Of a stretch of 54,553 bases of DNA, positions 16,827-25,840 are shown piece after piece (the stretch's first letter is position 1; each line of letters begins with the position of its first letter). The notes under the pieces were generated by a model. The model worked only from the letters and a program-made list of their open reading frames with translations. It made no database searches and was not told where the DNA came from. The stretch lies in contig JAKOVW010000027.1 in NCBI GenBank assembly GCA_029781865.1, forward strand, positions 1 to 54,553. The letters are read 5' to 3'. Source of the stretch: Bacteroidota bacterium (GTDB lineage Bacteria > Bacteroidota > Bacteroidia > Chitinophagales > Saprospiraceae). Position numbers and translations under genes: made by a program.

Positions 16827-17759
16827 TTATTTCTCTACAAACAGCGCTTCGATTGAGCGGTGCTCATGGGTATTGCGGATGGCTTTGGCAAACAGTTTGG
16901 CGGAGCTAAGGACCTTGATCTTAGGAGATTGCTTTTTTAATGGGATAGAATCGGTAACAATCATTTCAGAAATTTTGGAGGCTTCTATAGTCTCGTACGC
17001 TTTTCCGGATAGTACAGGGTGGGTGCAAATGGCTTTAATGCTAACCGCACCTTTCTCTACCAGGGCTTCAGCGGCTTTTCCAAGGGTACCTGCTGTATCT
17101 ACAATATCGTCAATAAGAATCACTTCCCTGTCTTTGACATCTCCGATTACGGTAATCCCTTCCACTTCATTGGCTTTTTTCCTGTATTTATCGCAGATAA
17201 CCAGGTCACAGCCAAAGTGTTTGGAATATGCTCTTGCCCGTTTTACTCCACCCACATCGGCGCAGGCGAAAACCACTTTATCGTGGATTGTCTCTTCGAG
17301 ATAAGGCATAAAAATGGCCTCACTTTTCAGGTGGTCAAGTGGAATATCAAAAAATCCCTGGATCTGGTCAGCATGAAGATCCATAGTCATAATGCGATCT
17401 GCTCCTGCAGCCTGTAAAAGATTGGCAACCAGTTTAGCTGAAATTGGTACTCTGGGTTTATCCTTGCGGTCTTGCCTTGCATATCCAAAGTATGGAATTA
17501 CGGCAGAGATATAAGATGCAGATGCCCTTTTGGCCGCGTCAATCATTAATAATAATTCAAAAAGATTTTCGGCAGGAGCATAGGTCGACTGAATGAGAAA
17601 TACAAACATACCCCGAACCGATTCATTGATCACCGGTTGCATTTCTCCATCACTGAATCTCATGAGGTTGAGATTTCCCAGTGAATATCCATAATAATCT
17701 GCAATGCTTTCCGCCAGATATTTTGAGGAGGTTCCTGAAAATAATTTTACATCCTGCAT
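16827..17759 (-). CDS. prs: Ribose-phosphate pyrophosphokinase
   Basis: This 310-residue protein carries the family marks: RQDRKDKPRVPISAK (ATP-binding flexible region near residue 95), MDLHADQIQGFF near residue 125 and the PRPP-loop VILIDDIVDTAGT near residue 215. It makes 5-phosphoribosyl 1-diphosphate from ribose 5-phosphate and ATP for nucleotide, histidine and tryptophan synthesis. Length and motifs are normal. It is transcribed away from the SET-domain gene across a 56-base gap holding both -7 elements. Confidence 0.97.
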   Translation of the reverse strand: MQDVKLFSGTSSKYLAESIADYYGYSLGNLNLMRFSDGEMQPVINESVRGMFVFLIQSTYAPAENLFELLLMIDAAKRASASYISAVIPYFGYARQDRKDKPRVPISAKLVANLLQAAGADRIMTMDLHADQIQGFFDIPLDHLKSEAIFMPYLEETIHDKVVFACADVGGVKRARAYSKHFGCDLVICDKYRKKANEVEGITVIGDVKDREVILIDDIVDTAGTLGKAAEALVEKGAVSIKAICTHPVLSGKAYETIEASKISEMIVTDSIPLKKQSPKIKVLSSAKLFAKAIRNTHEHRSIEALFVEK

Positions 17760-17778
17760 ACTTTCCCAAAAAGTAAGG

Positions 17779-17795
17779 CAAAGCTAATACATTTG
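17779..17795. promoter_or_regulatory. Back-to-back -7 elements for prs and the SET gene
   Basis: The minus strand reads TAGCTTTG at 17779-17786 (toward prs), and the plus strand reads TACATTTG at 17788-17795 (toward the SET gene). Both fit TANNTTTG and are one base apart, so polymerase bound at one site should block the other. Neither has a perfect -33 TTTG. Confidence 0.65.
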
Positions 17796-17815
17796 CACTC
17801 AAATTCAGAAACGCC

Positions 17816-18298
17816 ATGCAAAGAATCCACGGCCTGTTTATAGCCAGGGTAAAAAACAAAGGTCGCGGAGTATTTACAGCCGAAGCCATTTCCAAAGGGT
17901 CCATTATCGAAATCTGTCCGGTCATCATCATTCCAAAAAAAGAAGTCGATATCATTCACCAAACTGATCTTCACGATTACTATTTTGTCTGGGGTGAAAA
18001 AGATGATGAAGGTGCTATTGCATTGGGATATGGTTCTCTTTACAATCATTCCTACAAACCAAATGCAGAATACATTTATGATCTCAATGAAAATGTCATC
18101 GAAATTGTAGCAATTAAAGATATCAAAGCAGGTCAGGAAATCCTTTGCAATTATCACGGTGATCCCGATTGTAAGGATGAACTTTGGTTTGATAAAAAAG
18201 GAAAAAGAACGAAACGGCTTAAAGCCAAACAGCAAATGGATTTAAAGTCAGGAAAAAAGGAAGCAAAGAAAAAAGCAAAGAAGTCAGGCAAATCATGA
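17816..18298 (+). CDS. Stand-alone SET-domain protein with a lysine-rich tail
   Basis: This 160-residue protein has a compact SET fold: KGRGVF (GRG motif at residues 16-18), LYNHSYKPNAEY with the catalytic-core NH pair at 77-78, and AGQEILCNY with the terminal tyrosine at 113. The order of motifs is that of SET protein-lysine methyltransferases, which use S-adenosylmethionine. Pre-SET and post-SET zinc modules are absent, as in other short bacterial SET proteins. From about residue 125 the chain is highly basic (runs such as KKEAKKKAKK), suggesting nucleic-acid binding or a self-methylated tail; both are guesses. It is divergent from prs and converges on the gldE-like gene. The substrate is unknown. 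Confidence 0.88.
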   Translation: MQRIHGLFIARVKNKGRGVFTAEAISKGSIIEICPVIIIPKKEVDIIHQTDLHDYYFVWGEKDDEGAIALGYGSLYNHSYKPNAEYIYDLNENVIEIVAIKDIKAGQEILCNYHGDPDCKDELWFDKKGKRTKRLKAKQQMDLKSGKKEAKKKAKKSGKS

Positions 18299-18337
18299 AG
18301 ACCAGTGAGAATTAAAAATGTTTCATTTTCAATTCTC

Positions 18338-19573
18338 TCAATCCAGTTTAATCAGGCGGATCGTTTCAATCTTAGTGTCACTGACCAATTCCAGAATGAA
18401 TTTATATCCTCCCTCATCAATCTCAGCGCCTTGTTCGGGGATGTAACCAATAGCGGATATCAGATAACCGGATAAGGTATGATATTCTCCTTCGGGTAAT
18501 TCAATCCCATATTCTGTTTTGAGATAATCCAGCTCGAGTCGGCCGGATAAAATAAACTCTGTATCTGAAATTTTTTGTTCGATAAATTCTTCTTTATCGT
18601 GTTCATCTTCTATTTCACCAAAAATTTCTTCCAGAATATCTTCAAGCGTTATAATTCCTGAAGTGCCTCCGAATTCATCCACAACGCAGGCAATGGATAA
18701 TCTCAGTTTATTCATCCGAAGCATGAGATCATACACGTTTTGTGTTTCAGGAACAAAAGGCATATCCATTACAATAGATTTTATGTCTTTGGGATCCTTA
18801 AACATTTGCTGATGATGAATATATCCCATCACATTATCGATATCTCCGTCTGTTACGATTATTCTGGAAAGTTTGGACTCTGAAAATGCTTTGGTCAATT
18901 CTTCAATCGGATCGTTCAGATCGACGTAGACCATTTCGTTTCTGGGGACCATGCATTCGATGACACGGATCTGCCGGAGGTTAAGTGCATTTTTAAAAAT
19001 ATCCGCGTCTATTTCTTCTTCAGATAATTTGATCGGACCGTGCAGATAATTTTCAAGATCAATTAAGCTAAACCGAACCCTGGTTTTGGAAACCGGTTGT
19101 TTGAGTAATTTGATTATTACAAAATTGGCGGCAATTGACAACATTCTCGTTGGAATATGAAACAACTTGTAGAAGAATAATAGCGGGTAAGCCGTGTATT
19201 GTAAATAACGATTCGAGTATAAACGAAAAAATACTTTGGGTAAAAATTCGGCAAATATCAAAATGATCATGGTTACGATAACCGTATTAATAAATACCGT
19301 TAATCCGGGTGTCAAACCAAGTGCAAAAAGAGGATCGTGAAAAAGTTCGGTAAGAAGATAAGTCAATATGACGATTGCAATGGAGTTGCCCACTAATAAA
19401 GTTGCAATAAAATCATCAGGCCGTTCAAAAAAGGAAGATAAGATTGAACCCGTACCGCTACCACGACTCTTTTTAATTTCTACCGCTAGTTTATTTGCGG
19501 TAATAAATGCAATCTCCGCACCCGAAAACATTGCGCTTAAAAGAAGAAAGAAAAGAATATAGGTGATGATCAT
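18338..19573 (-). CDS. CNNM/CBS-domain hemolysin-family protein (GldE/CorC type)
   Basis: This 411-residue protein has an N-terminal CNNM-type membrane domain with about four hydrophobic segments (residues 1-150, starting with LLLSAMFSGAEIAF). A paired CBS module follows at about 200-320 (VPRNEMVYVDL; VVDEFGGTSGIITLEDILEEI), then a C-terminal CorC/HlyC domain. Relatives are described as magnesium/cobalt efflux proteins, and in gliding Flavobacteriia the related GldE supports motility. In Bacteroidota this gene usually lies next to lptC, as here (lptC is upstream on the same strand, 173 bases away). It has its own -7 element almost touching the ATG. Confidence 0.9.
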   Translation of the reverse strand: MIITYILFFLLLSAMFSGAEIAFITANKLAVEIKKSRGSGTGSILSSFFERPDDFIATLLVGNSIAIVILTYLLTELFHDPLFALGLTPGLTVFINTVIVTMIILIFAEFLPKVFFRLYSNRYLQYTAYPLLFFYKLFHIPTRMLSIAANFVIIKLLKQPVSKTRVRFSLIDLENYLHGPIKLSEEEIDADIFKNALNLRQIRVIECMVPRNEMVYVDLNDPIEELTKAFSESKLSRIIVTDGDIDNVMGYIHHQQMFKDPKDIKSIVMDMPFVPETQNVYDLMLRMNKLRLSIACVVDEFGGTSGIITLEDILEEIFGEIEDEHDKEEFIEQKISDTEFILSGRLELDYLKTEYGIELPEGEYHTLSGYLISAIGYIPEQGAEIDEGGYKFILELVSDTKIETIRLIKLD

Positions 19574-19580
19574 TGTTGCG

Positions 19581-19588
19581 CAAAGTTA
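19581..19588 (-). promoter_or_regulatory. -7 element of the gldE-like gene
   Basis: The minus strand reads TAACTTTG, a full match to TANNTTTG, with only 7 bases between it and the ATG at 19573. The mRNA may be leaderless. No -33 TTTG is seen. Confidence 0.5.
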
Positions 19589-19746
19589 CGAAATCATCTG
19601 AATATTTGGATCGCACTGCAGATATCTGAAATGGCGGTCTTTACCCATACGCAACTACCGGCTAGTATTAATAAGATGTGCGAATAGGTTTTGCCGGCAT
19701 GAGTCGATTGCCACTACATTCGGGTGATTCTAAATTTGTTTAAGTG

Positions 19747-20304
19747 CTATTTCTCTTCTTTGTAAAGTTTCTCAGCAGGGATGATTGCATCGACAGATTT
19801 AACTGTACCGGCACGAAAGTTTTGATCGGTTTCAAAGCCATACCCCTGCAGCAATTCATTTTTGCGAATGATGCGCACAAATTTATCCGTAGATATCCGT
19901 CCCAGAATTTCATCCCAGGTCAATTCAGATGTTTTTAATATTTCTTTATCTACCGTTGTGAATGTTACGCTGTCTTTCATATACGTCTTGCCTTCCTTTC
20001 TTACGCGAATGGCATACTTGGATGCCAATGTATTGAGCAATTCATTATTTTCACCATAGAAGAAGGCCTGAAATCCAATTGGAAATTCTTCTTTCGATTC
20101 ATTCTTATCCGTGTAGCGAATCATCTGCGGTGCGATGATGCGTATTTCAATTTTTGCTGAGTCACTATAGACCAGATTGATGTCGCGCAACATTTCTTTA
20201 TTTGCCCATTTTCCGGCTTCTTCATCGGTAAGCACTCTTGCTTCTTCTTTGCATTGATAAAAGGAGAAACAAGACATAAAAAAAAAGAACATTTTTGATT
20301 TCAT
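19747..20304 (-). CDS. lptC: LPS export ABC transporter periplasmic protein LptC
   Basis: This 185-residue protein has a lipoprotein-like signal (FFFFMSCFSFYQC) and the LptC beta-jellyroll pattern: DINLVYSDSAKIEIRIIAPQM, the FPIGFQAFFY strand, and the TVDKEILKTSELTWDE segment common to Bacteroidota LptC. LptC is part of the LptB2FGC complex and passes lipopolysaccharide to LptA in the periplasm. The ATG overlaps the stop of the T9SS surface-protein gene by 4 bases (ATGA), so the two are translationally coupled. The gldE-like gene follows. The OstA-like protein at 199-2001 is a second LPS-transport-type component in this window. Confidence 0.85.
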   Translation of the reverse strand: MKSKMFFFFMSCFSFYQCKEEARVLTDEEAGKWANKEMLRDINLVYSDSAKIEIRIIAPQMIRYTDKNESKEEFPIGFQAFFYGENNELLNTLASKYAIRVRKEGKTYMKDSVTFTTVDKEILKTSELTWDEILGRISTDKFVRIIRKNELLQGYGFETDQNFRAGTVKSVDAIIPAEKLYKEEK

Positions 20305-22397
20305 CGCATCAGGGTAAGATCACCACTGACTGCTTCAATGTGACCATCGATAAATCTTGCTTTAATCAAATAGACATAAACACCGGGTGTGCAGGGTTGT
20401 CCATTGGCTCTGCCATTCCAGCCAGCGCCGGAATTATTGGGTGCCAGGTTTTTTCCTTCGAATAATAAATTTCCCCAGCGATCAAAAATTTGCATTAAAT
20501 CTATGCTTGCAATGGATTTGCTTCCCAGGACATCAAAAAAATCATTGATATTATCTCCATTAGGGGAAAAGACATTCGGCGGATAAACAAAATAATTTTT
20601 ACGTACTCTGACATAAATGGAGTCCACACCTGAACAGCCATTGGCATTGGTTGCTTTTACAGAATAGAATCCATCATTAAATGGAAGAGCTCTTGTATTC
20701 TGACAATTTTTACATTCAATACTATCTCCACGATACCAATCATAGATATAAAAATCAGGCGGCACTGTCGTTGCATTTAAATCAATTGTTTCGCCCAGAT
20801 CCACTTCCTGATCTACTCCTGCATTTGGTGTTACTTCTGCAGGCTCAGTGATGGTAACTTCAAGCGAATCTATACATCCTTTCCGGTCCTGAACGAATAC
20901 CCTGTGTTTCCCGGCGGAAAGATTTCTGAAAACATTAGCCTGTGAGAATTCTTGTCCATCCAGACTGAACTGATAATAAAAAGATTTTACACCATTATTG
21001 TCTTCATCATACGGCGATCCCTGGTCGCCACTTACGGCAATCATACCATCGTTGGCTTTGTAACAGGATAAATTCCGCATGCTATCCAGCACAATTTTTA
21101 AAGTAGGTAAATCTTCGCAGCAAGGTTCGACAAATACTCTTCTGATTTCTGTTAGCTGGCATCCGAGATCAGAAACAATCGTCAAGGCAACAAATTTTTC
21201 TCCGAAAGAATTGTAACGGACTGTTTGATTTGCATTTCCATTGCCCATTTGAGGAATGGCGTCTTTACCAAAATTCCAGGTGTAGCGCACAATTCTGCTC
21301 GGTGGCAGGGTGCTGGAGGAATCAATTACGGTAAAATCCGTCTCGCATTTCAGACCGGAAGGAGGATCAATTCCGAAATTAGCCGTTGGTCCTGCAAATT
21401 CTCCGGAGCCTCCCCATTCCACCGAGAAACCGATTCCTGTATTGGTAAAATTATTAATGACCAATGCATACGCTTTCCCTTGTTTCATATCGATGTATTT
21501 GCAATATCCATTTTCACCACTATTGCAATTTAAGTCTTCGGTAATATCGGTATCAATCGTATCGAGTCCCGTAGGTCCGGCGCAGGGAGGGGCGGTTGCA
21601 TTGCATCGTAATACAATTTTATTGTCACAGGGTTGATGCACGCCATTAGGCAATTCATAAACCGCAAAATCGATATCATCTGAAGGATTAAGCGGTCGAA
21701 GTGTAAAAGTCAGGGTACCGTCATTGGCAGCAACCCAGGTATACCATACGGAAGAAGATTCAGAAACCTGTGTAATATTATCTCCCAGACAGGAATTTTT
21801 GGCTTCATCATTATCGAGTCCACCGCCACTTAATTTTTGAACAACGAAAGGAGACTTGTCGCATAAAACGGTTGCCGATATGCAATCCTGTTTTGGATCA
21901 GCAGGCGGATTAAAGTTATTGATACACATTTGAAAAGTTCCCGTAAAACCGGCAACTCCATCAACCCGGATTAAATAATCAGCACCAACGATCAGGCCAC
22001 CCTGGTAAATGCTTAAGATTCCCCGTCCTGCATTGTCAGCTCCGCATTCAAGTTCAGAGATTGTACCTCCGCACACTCCTTTGTATAATGCGACCATGGG
22101 TTTTGATAGCGTTCCACCCTTGGTTCCACCCAAATTGGTACCGATGATCACAATATTGACATCGGTAAAAAACGCTCGGAACCTGAACCACACGTCTTTG
22201 CCGGTATTGGGCCAGCAGGTTGCGGATCCATAACCAGATGGGGTTGCAGCGACATTGGTGAATTCCCCTGTTTTGCTGCAAAAATTGGTCACATCGGGAA
22301 TGTTTATCGGACTGCTGCAATTGTCATTGGTGGGTTGGGCGATTCCCATGATTCCAAAACAAAAAAGAAAGAGTATCAGGTATAAGACCTTATTCAT
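20301..22397 (-). CDS. T9SS type B-sorted surface protein (gliding-motility-associated C-terminal domain)
   Basis: This 698-residue protein has a signal peptide (about residues 1-20). A first domain, with NDNCSSPINI and WPNTGKDVWFRF, resembles the beta-sandwich pre-peptidase-like modules common in Bacteroidota; a second related module includes SSSVWYTWVAANDGTLTF near residue 210. Then come a PKD-like domain at about 340-430 (RYTWNFGKD), a SprB-type repeat at about 440-520 (GCIDSLEVTITEPAEV), and a C-terminal type B sorting domain from about residue 605 (NVFSPNGDNINDFF; FDRWGNLLFEG). The tail marks it for export by type IX secretion and surface attachment. The gene overlaps lptC by 4 bases, an unusual partner for a surface protein. 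Confidence 0.93.
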   Translation of the reverse strand: MNKVLYLILFLFCFGIMGIAQPTNDNCSSPINIPDVTNFCSKTGEFTNVAATPSGYGSATCWPNTGKDVWFRFRAFFTDVNIVIIGTNLGGTKGGTLSKPMVALYKGVCGGTISELECGADNAGRGILSIYQGGLIVGADYLIRVDGVAGFTGTFQMCINNFNPPADPKQDCISATVLCDKSPFVVQKLSGGGLDNDEAKNSCLGDNITQVSESSSVWYTWVAANDGTLTFTLRPLNPSDDIDFAVYELPNGVHQPCDNKIVLRCNATAPPCAGPTGLDTIDTDITEDLNCNSGENGYCKYIDMKQGKAYALVINNFTNTGIGFSVEWGGSGEFAGPTANFGIDPPSGLKCETDFTVIDSSSTLPPSRIVRYTWNFGKDAIPQMGNGNANQTVRYNSFGEKFVALTIVSDLGCQLTEIRRVFVEPCCEDLPTLKIVLDSMRNLSCYKANDGMIAVSGDQGSPYDEDNNGVKSFYYQFSLDGQEFSQANVFRNLSAGKHRVFVQDRKGCIDSLEVTITEPAEVTPNAGVDQEVDLGETIDLNATTVPPDFYIYDWYRGDSIECKNCQNTRALPFNDGFYSVKATNANGCSGVDSIYVRVRKNYFVYPPNVFSPNGDNINDFFDVLGSKSIASIDLMQIFDRWGNLLFEGKNLAPNNSGAGWNGRANGQPCTPGVYVYLIKARFIDGHIEAVSGDLTLMR

Positions 22398-22557
22398 TTG
22401 AAGGATTTATCTGCTTGTAACGCTTTTTCCGGTAATTAAGACACCTTGAGAGTTAAAATAATGAACAAAAAAACGTCAAAAGTGATCCAAAATTATGAAA
22501 AAACAGGAGATTGGGAGATACCCGATGTTTCTGCTTCATAGTCACACCCATATCCAT

Positions 22558-22565
22558 TACTTTTG
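22558..22565 (+). promoter_or_regulatory. pssA -7 element
   Basis: TACTTTTG matches TANNTTTG and ends 18 bases before ATG 22584. It overlaps a TTG at 22563 that would otherwise be an upstream start, which supports 22584. The -33 region is weak. Confidence 0.55.
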
Positions 22566-22583
22566 TGCATCATATCTCAACGG

Positions 22584-23282
22584 ATGTTCAACCTGCCCAA
22601 TGCTCTGACAGTAGCCAACCTTTTTTTTGGTTGTTGCGCACTCATCAGCCTGATACAGGGTAGAGAAATGCAATGTATTTATTTTGTGCTTCTGGCTTCG
22701 GCATTTGACTTTCTCGATGGTTTTGTGGCCAGGAAAATGAAACAGGAAAGCGAATTAGGTGTGCAACTCGATTCTTTATCCGATGTGGTGACTTTTGGCG
22801 TCGTACCCGGAATGATCAGTTTTCATATTCTAAGTTTGGATCCTCCTTTTGATTGGTTACCTTATTTGGGTTTTTTGATCGCTATTGCCGCTGCATTCCG
22901 GCTTGCCAGGTACAATGTGAGTAGTTCAGGAAGAGATGTATTCTTTACCGGACTTCCTGTTCCTGCATGTGGCCTGTTTTTTTGCGGAATGTTAGCTCTT
23001 CGTAATTCCGATGTCGGATTCAAAGATTACCTTATGAATCCATATGTTTATACTGGCATCGTCATCTTGTTTTCTTATTTAATGATCAGTCATTTAAAAA
23101 TTCTGAAAATCCATCTCAGCAAAGAATGGCTTGATCAATACAAATTCGTTTTAATCATTGAAATTCTTTCATTATTTGCAATGATCCGCATAGGGGCGAT
23201 AGTTTTGAGCCTGGTGATCCTGATCCATATTCTATTAAGTTTGCTTGTTCCTACATTTAAAAATAAAATTACAACCACATGA
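22584..23282 (+). CDS. pssA: CDP-diacylglycerol-serine O-phosphatidyltransferase
   Basis: This 232-residue integral membrane protein carries the complete CDP-alcohol phosphotransferase motif D-x2-D-G-x2-A-R-x8-G-x3-D-x3-D (D42, D45-G46, A49-R50, G59, D63, D67) and about seven hydrophobic segments. It transfers phosphatidyl groups to serine, the first step to phosphatidylethanolamine. The serine (rather than glycerol) assignment rests on the N-terminal MFNLPNALTVANLFFG and the family length. Its stop overlaps the purS start by 4 bases. Confidence 0.9.
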   Translation: MFNLPNALTVANLFFGCCALISLIQGREMQCIYFVLLASAFDFLDGFVARKMKQESELGVQLDSLSDVVTFGVVPGMISFHILSLDPPFDWLPYLGFLIAIAAAFRLARYNVSSSGRDVFFTGLPVPACGLFFCGMLALRNSDVGFKDYLMNPYVYTGIVILFSYLMISHLKILKIHLSKEWLDQYKFVLIIEILSLFAMIRIGAIVLSLVILIHILLSLLVPTFKNKITTT

Positions 23283-23533
23283 AATCATATAAAGCAAGAA
23301 TCGACATTATGCCTCACAAAGAATTACTGGATCCACAGGGAAAGACAGTAGCTAAAAATATGCATAACCTGAATATTAACGGAGTCAAGGATGTGCGCAT
23401 TGGCAAGCATATTGAAATGCAATTGGAAGCAGTGGATGAAAAAGCGGCAAAAGAAATTGTCGAGGATAGTTGCAAAAAACTGCTGACCAATCAGATTACA
23501 GAATCTTATCAGTATTCCATCTCAGAAGCTTAG
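23279..23533 (+). CDS. purS: Phosphoribosylformylglycinamidine synthase subunit PurS
   Basis: This 84-residue protein matches PurS in size and pattern: an opening beta strand (YKARIDIMPHKELLDPQGKT), an NINGVKDVRIGKHIEMQL core, and a C-terminal helix. PurS is the small structural subunit that joins PurL and PurQ for the fourth step of purine synthesis. purL and purQ are not in the window. The ATG overlaps the pssA stop (ATGA), so it is translated from the pssA transcript. Confidence 0.9.
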   Translation: MKSYKARIDIMPHKELLDPQGKTVAKNMHNLNINGVKDVRIGKHIEMQLEAVDEKAAKEIVEDSCKKLLTNQITESYQYSISEA

Positions 23534-23554
23534 CAACAGCGATACTATTTGGCA

Positions 23555-24271
23555 ATGAAACAAATCCGCGAAGAGAAACCTTGCCTTTATCTGGTACCAA
23601 CGCCTATCGGTAATCTGTCGGATATGACGCCCAGGGCATTAGGCATTCTTACCACTGTGGATCTGATACTGGCGGAAGATACACGCGTAAGCAATAAGTT
23701 ATTACTGCATTTCAATATTGACAAATCACTGAAGAGTTTTCACAGTCAGAATGAACATCGCAGTTTACAATCTATTGTTGAGAAACTGAAGTCTGGACTT
23801 TCCATAGCATTGGTTACAGATGCCGGCACCCCGGGTATTTCAGATCCTGCATACTTGTTGGTGCGATCCTGCCGCAAGGAGAATATTCCTGTCGTAGCAT
23901 TGCCCGGTGCAACTGCATTCGTGCCTGCTTTGGTTGCTTCCGGATTGCCTTGTGATAAATTTTTCTTCAACGGGTTTCTGCCACAAAAAAAGGGCAGATC
24001 GACTCAGTTAAAATGGCTTTCCGAATTGACATGTACAACGATTTTGTATGAATCACCACACCGTTTGTTAAAGTGTGTAGATGAGCTTATCGAATATTGC
24101 GGGGAAGAACGGCAGGCTTGTTTTGCTAAAGAAATATCCAAGCTGTATGAAAAATATTTCACGGGAAGCCTGATTGAAATAAAGGAGCAATTGCAACATG
24201 AAAAAATTGTTGGCGAATGGGTGATTTGTATAGGGGGAAAGGAAGATGAAAAATTGAAGCATAGAGAATAA
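23555..24271 (+). CDS. rsmI: 16S rRNA (cytidine-1402-2'-O)-methyltransferase RsmI
   Basis: This 238-residue tetrapyrrole-methylase-fold protein has LYLVPTPIGNLSDMTPRAL at the start, LAEDTRVS, the FHSQNEHR segment, LVTDAGTPGISDPAY near residue 90, and ALPGATAFVPALVASGLP. These are standard RsmI motifs; the enzyme uses SAM to methylate the ribose of C1402 in the ribosomal P site. A TTG at 23549 would add two residues, but ATG 23555 is the better start. It follows purS by 21 bases. A second RsmI-like paralogue lies at 38250. Confidence 0.95.
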   Translation: MKQIREEKPCLYLVPTPIGNLSDMTPRALGILTTVDLILAEDTRVSNKLLLHFNIDKSLKSFHSQNEHRSLQSIVEKLKSGLSIALVTDAGTPGISDPAYLLVRSCRKENIPVVALPGATAFVPALVASGLPCDKFFFNGFLPQKKGRSTQLKWLSELTCTTILYESPHRLLKCVDELIEYCGEERQACFAKEISKLYEKYFTGSLIEIKEQLQHEKIVGEWVICIGGKEDEKLKHRE

Positions 24272-24414
24272 TGCGCGGGGTGGATGATTGCAGACAAACA
24301 GGAATTCTGCAATGGGAAAGTACAATTTTTATTTTTGTGAATCTATCTTCGATCATTTTTCGGGTTAAATATTAAATAGTTCCACATCATTATTTATAAT
24401 TTGTAATTGACTTC

Positions 24415-25839
24415 ATGGTTTTCAGCAGCATCGTTTTTATTCTTTACTTTTTGCCTTTGTTTCTGCTGTGTTACTATGTAGTTGGAAAAAAGTACAAGAA
24501 CTTTGTAATACTTGCGTTTAGTATTTTTTTTTATAGCTGGGGAGCTCCAAAATTTATTTTTGTAATTCTATCCACCACCTTCCTTGATTTTTATCTGGTG
24601 CAATGGATGGATGCAACCACGGATAATTGGCGGCGGAAAACTTATTTGATATTATCCTTATCCCTGAACCTGGGTTTGCTGATTTATTTTAAATACTCTA
24701 ATTTTTTTATTGAAAATGTAAATGGAATTCTGAAATTAGCAGGAGTGGGTCCAGTGCATTGGATCAAATTGATCCTGCCGATCGGAATTTCATTTTATAC
24801 ATTTGAAACCATCACCTATGTCGTTGATGTGTACCGGAAAGTTCACAAACCGCTGAATCATTTTTGGGACTATCAGACCTATATCATTTTATTTCCGAAA
24901 TTGATTGCAGGACCCATTATTCGTTATCATGAACTGGCAGATCAAATCAGTGACCGCAGTCAAAATGAGACGGATGAAAATAAACTTACCGGCTTTTATC
25001 GCTTTGCCATAGGTTTGGGCAAAAAAGTAATCATTGCCAATCATTTGGGTGCTTATGCAGATCAGGTTTTTGCTGCGGATTATTCTACTCTTCATAGTGA
25101 AATAGCATGGGCCGGAATTCTGGCTTACACCTTTCAGATTTATTTTGACTTTAGCGGATATTCGGATATGGCGATAGGACTTGGAAAAATGATCGGATTT
25201 AAATTTCCGGAAAATTTTAACAACCCCTATGTATCCGGAAGCATCACCGAGTTTTGGAAACGATGGCATATTACTTTGGGAAGCTGGATGCGCAATTACC
25301 TTTACATTCCGCTGGGTGGAAACCGCGTGGATTCAACAACGCGTTTATATTTTAATTTATGGATCGTATTCCTGGTTTCCGGATTATGGCATGGCGCTTC
25401 ATGGAGTTTTATCGTCTGGGGAGCTTATCATGGATTATTCCTGGTGATGGAAAGAAGTTTTCTCAATACCCTCTATGCCCGAATGGGAAAATGGTTTAGC
25501 ATTCCCATTACGTTCATGGTAGTTCTGGTTGGTTGGGTGTTTTTCAGGATAGAACATCTTCCGGATGCCATGACATTTTTAAAATGCATGTTTACCTTTA
25601 AATCGGGGCTTGTCATACATTTAAATACAGATTACTTTTTTTATTTGTTTTTTGCTGTGTTGTTTTCTTTTTTCACTATTTCCAAATCCGGGATTGACTT
25701 GCAGGATAAAATTTATTTTGATACCTATGGAATCAACAGACATTATTTAATGACTGCATGCAGTATGTTATTAATGGTAATTTGTATTGCCATGATTACG
25801 TCAAGTGGATTCAATCCATTCATTTATTTCAGATTTTAA
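24415..25839 (+). CDS. MBOAT family O-acyltransferase (AlgI type), copy 1
   Basis: This 474-residue integral membrane protein has about ten hydrophobic segments. Family motifs include KYSNFF, ILPIGISFYTFETITYVVD near residue 125, FPKLIAGPIIRY near residue 160, YFDFSGYSDMAIGLGKMIG near residue 245, FWKRWHITLGSWMRNYLYIPLGG, and the conserved histidine in GLWHGASWSF (about residue 325). MBOAT proteins such as AlgI and DltB pass acyl groups across the membrane to exported polysaccharides or teichoic acids. The following gene, one base later, encodes a periplasmic-type SGNH partner, as AlgI has AlgJ/AlgX. The glycan is unknown. Confidence 0.95.
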   Translation: MVFSSIVFILYFLPLFLLCYYVVGKKYKNFVILAFSIFFYSWGAPKFIFVILSTTFLDFYLVQWMDATTDNWRRKTYLILSLSLNLGLLIYFKYSNFFIENVNGILKLAGVGPVHWIKLILPIGISFYTFETITYVVDVYRKVHKPLNHFWDYQTYIILFPKLIAGPIIRYHELADQISDRSQNETDENKLTGFYRFAIGLGKKVIIANHLGAYADQVFAADYSTLHSEIAWAGILAYTFQIYFDFSGYSDMAIGLGKMIGFKFPENFNNPYVSGSITEFWKRWHITLGSWMRNYLYIPLGGNRVDSTTRLYFNLWIVFLVSGLWHGASWSFIVWGAYHGLFLVMERSFLNTLYARMGKWFSIPITFMVVLVGWVFFRIEHLPDAMTFLKCMFTFKSGLVIHLNTDYFFYLFFAVLFSFFTISKSGIDLQDKIYFDTYGINRHYLMTACSMLLMVICIAMITSSGFNPFIYFRF

Positions 25840-25840
25840 A

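Noticed and set aside
24287-24313. Inverted repeat ATTGCAG/CTGCAAT after rsmI as a terminator
   Set aside because: The loop is 13 bases, the stem only 7 A/T-rich pairs and no T-run follows directly.
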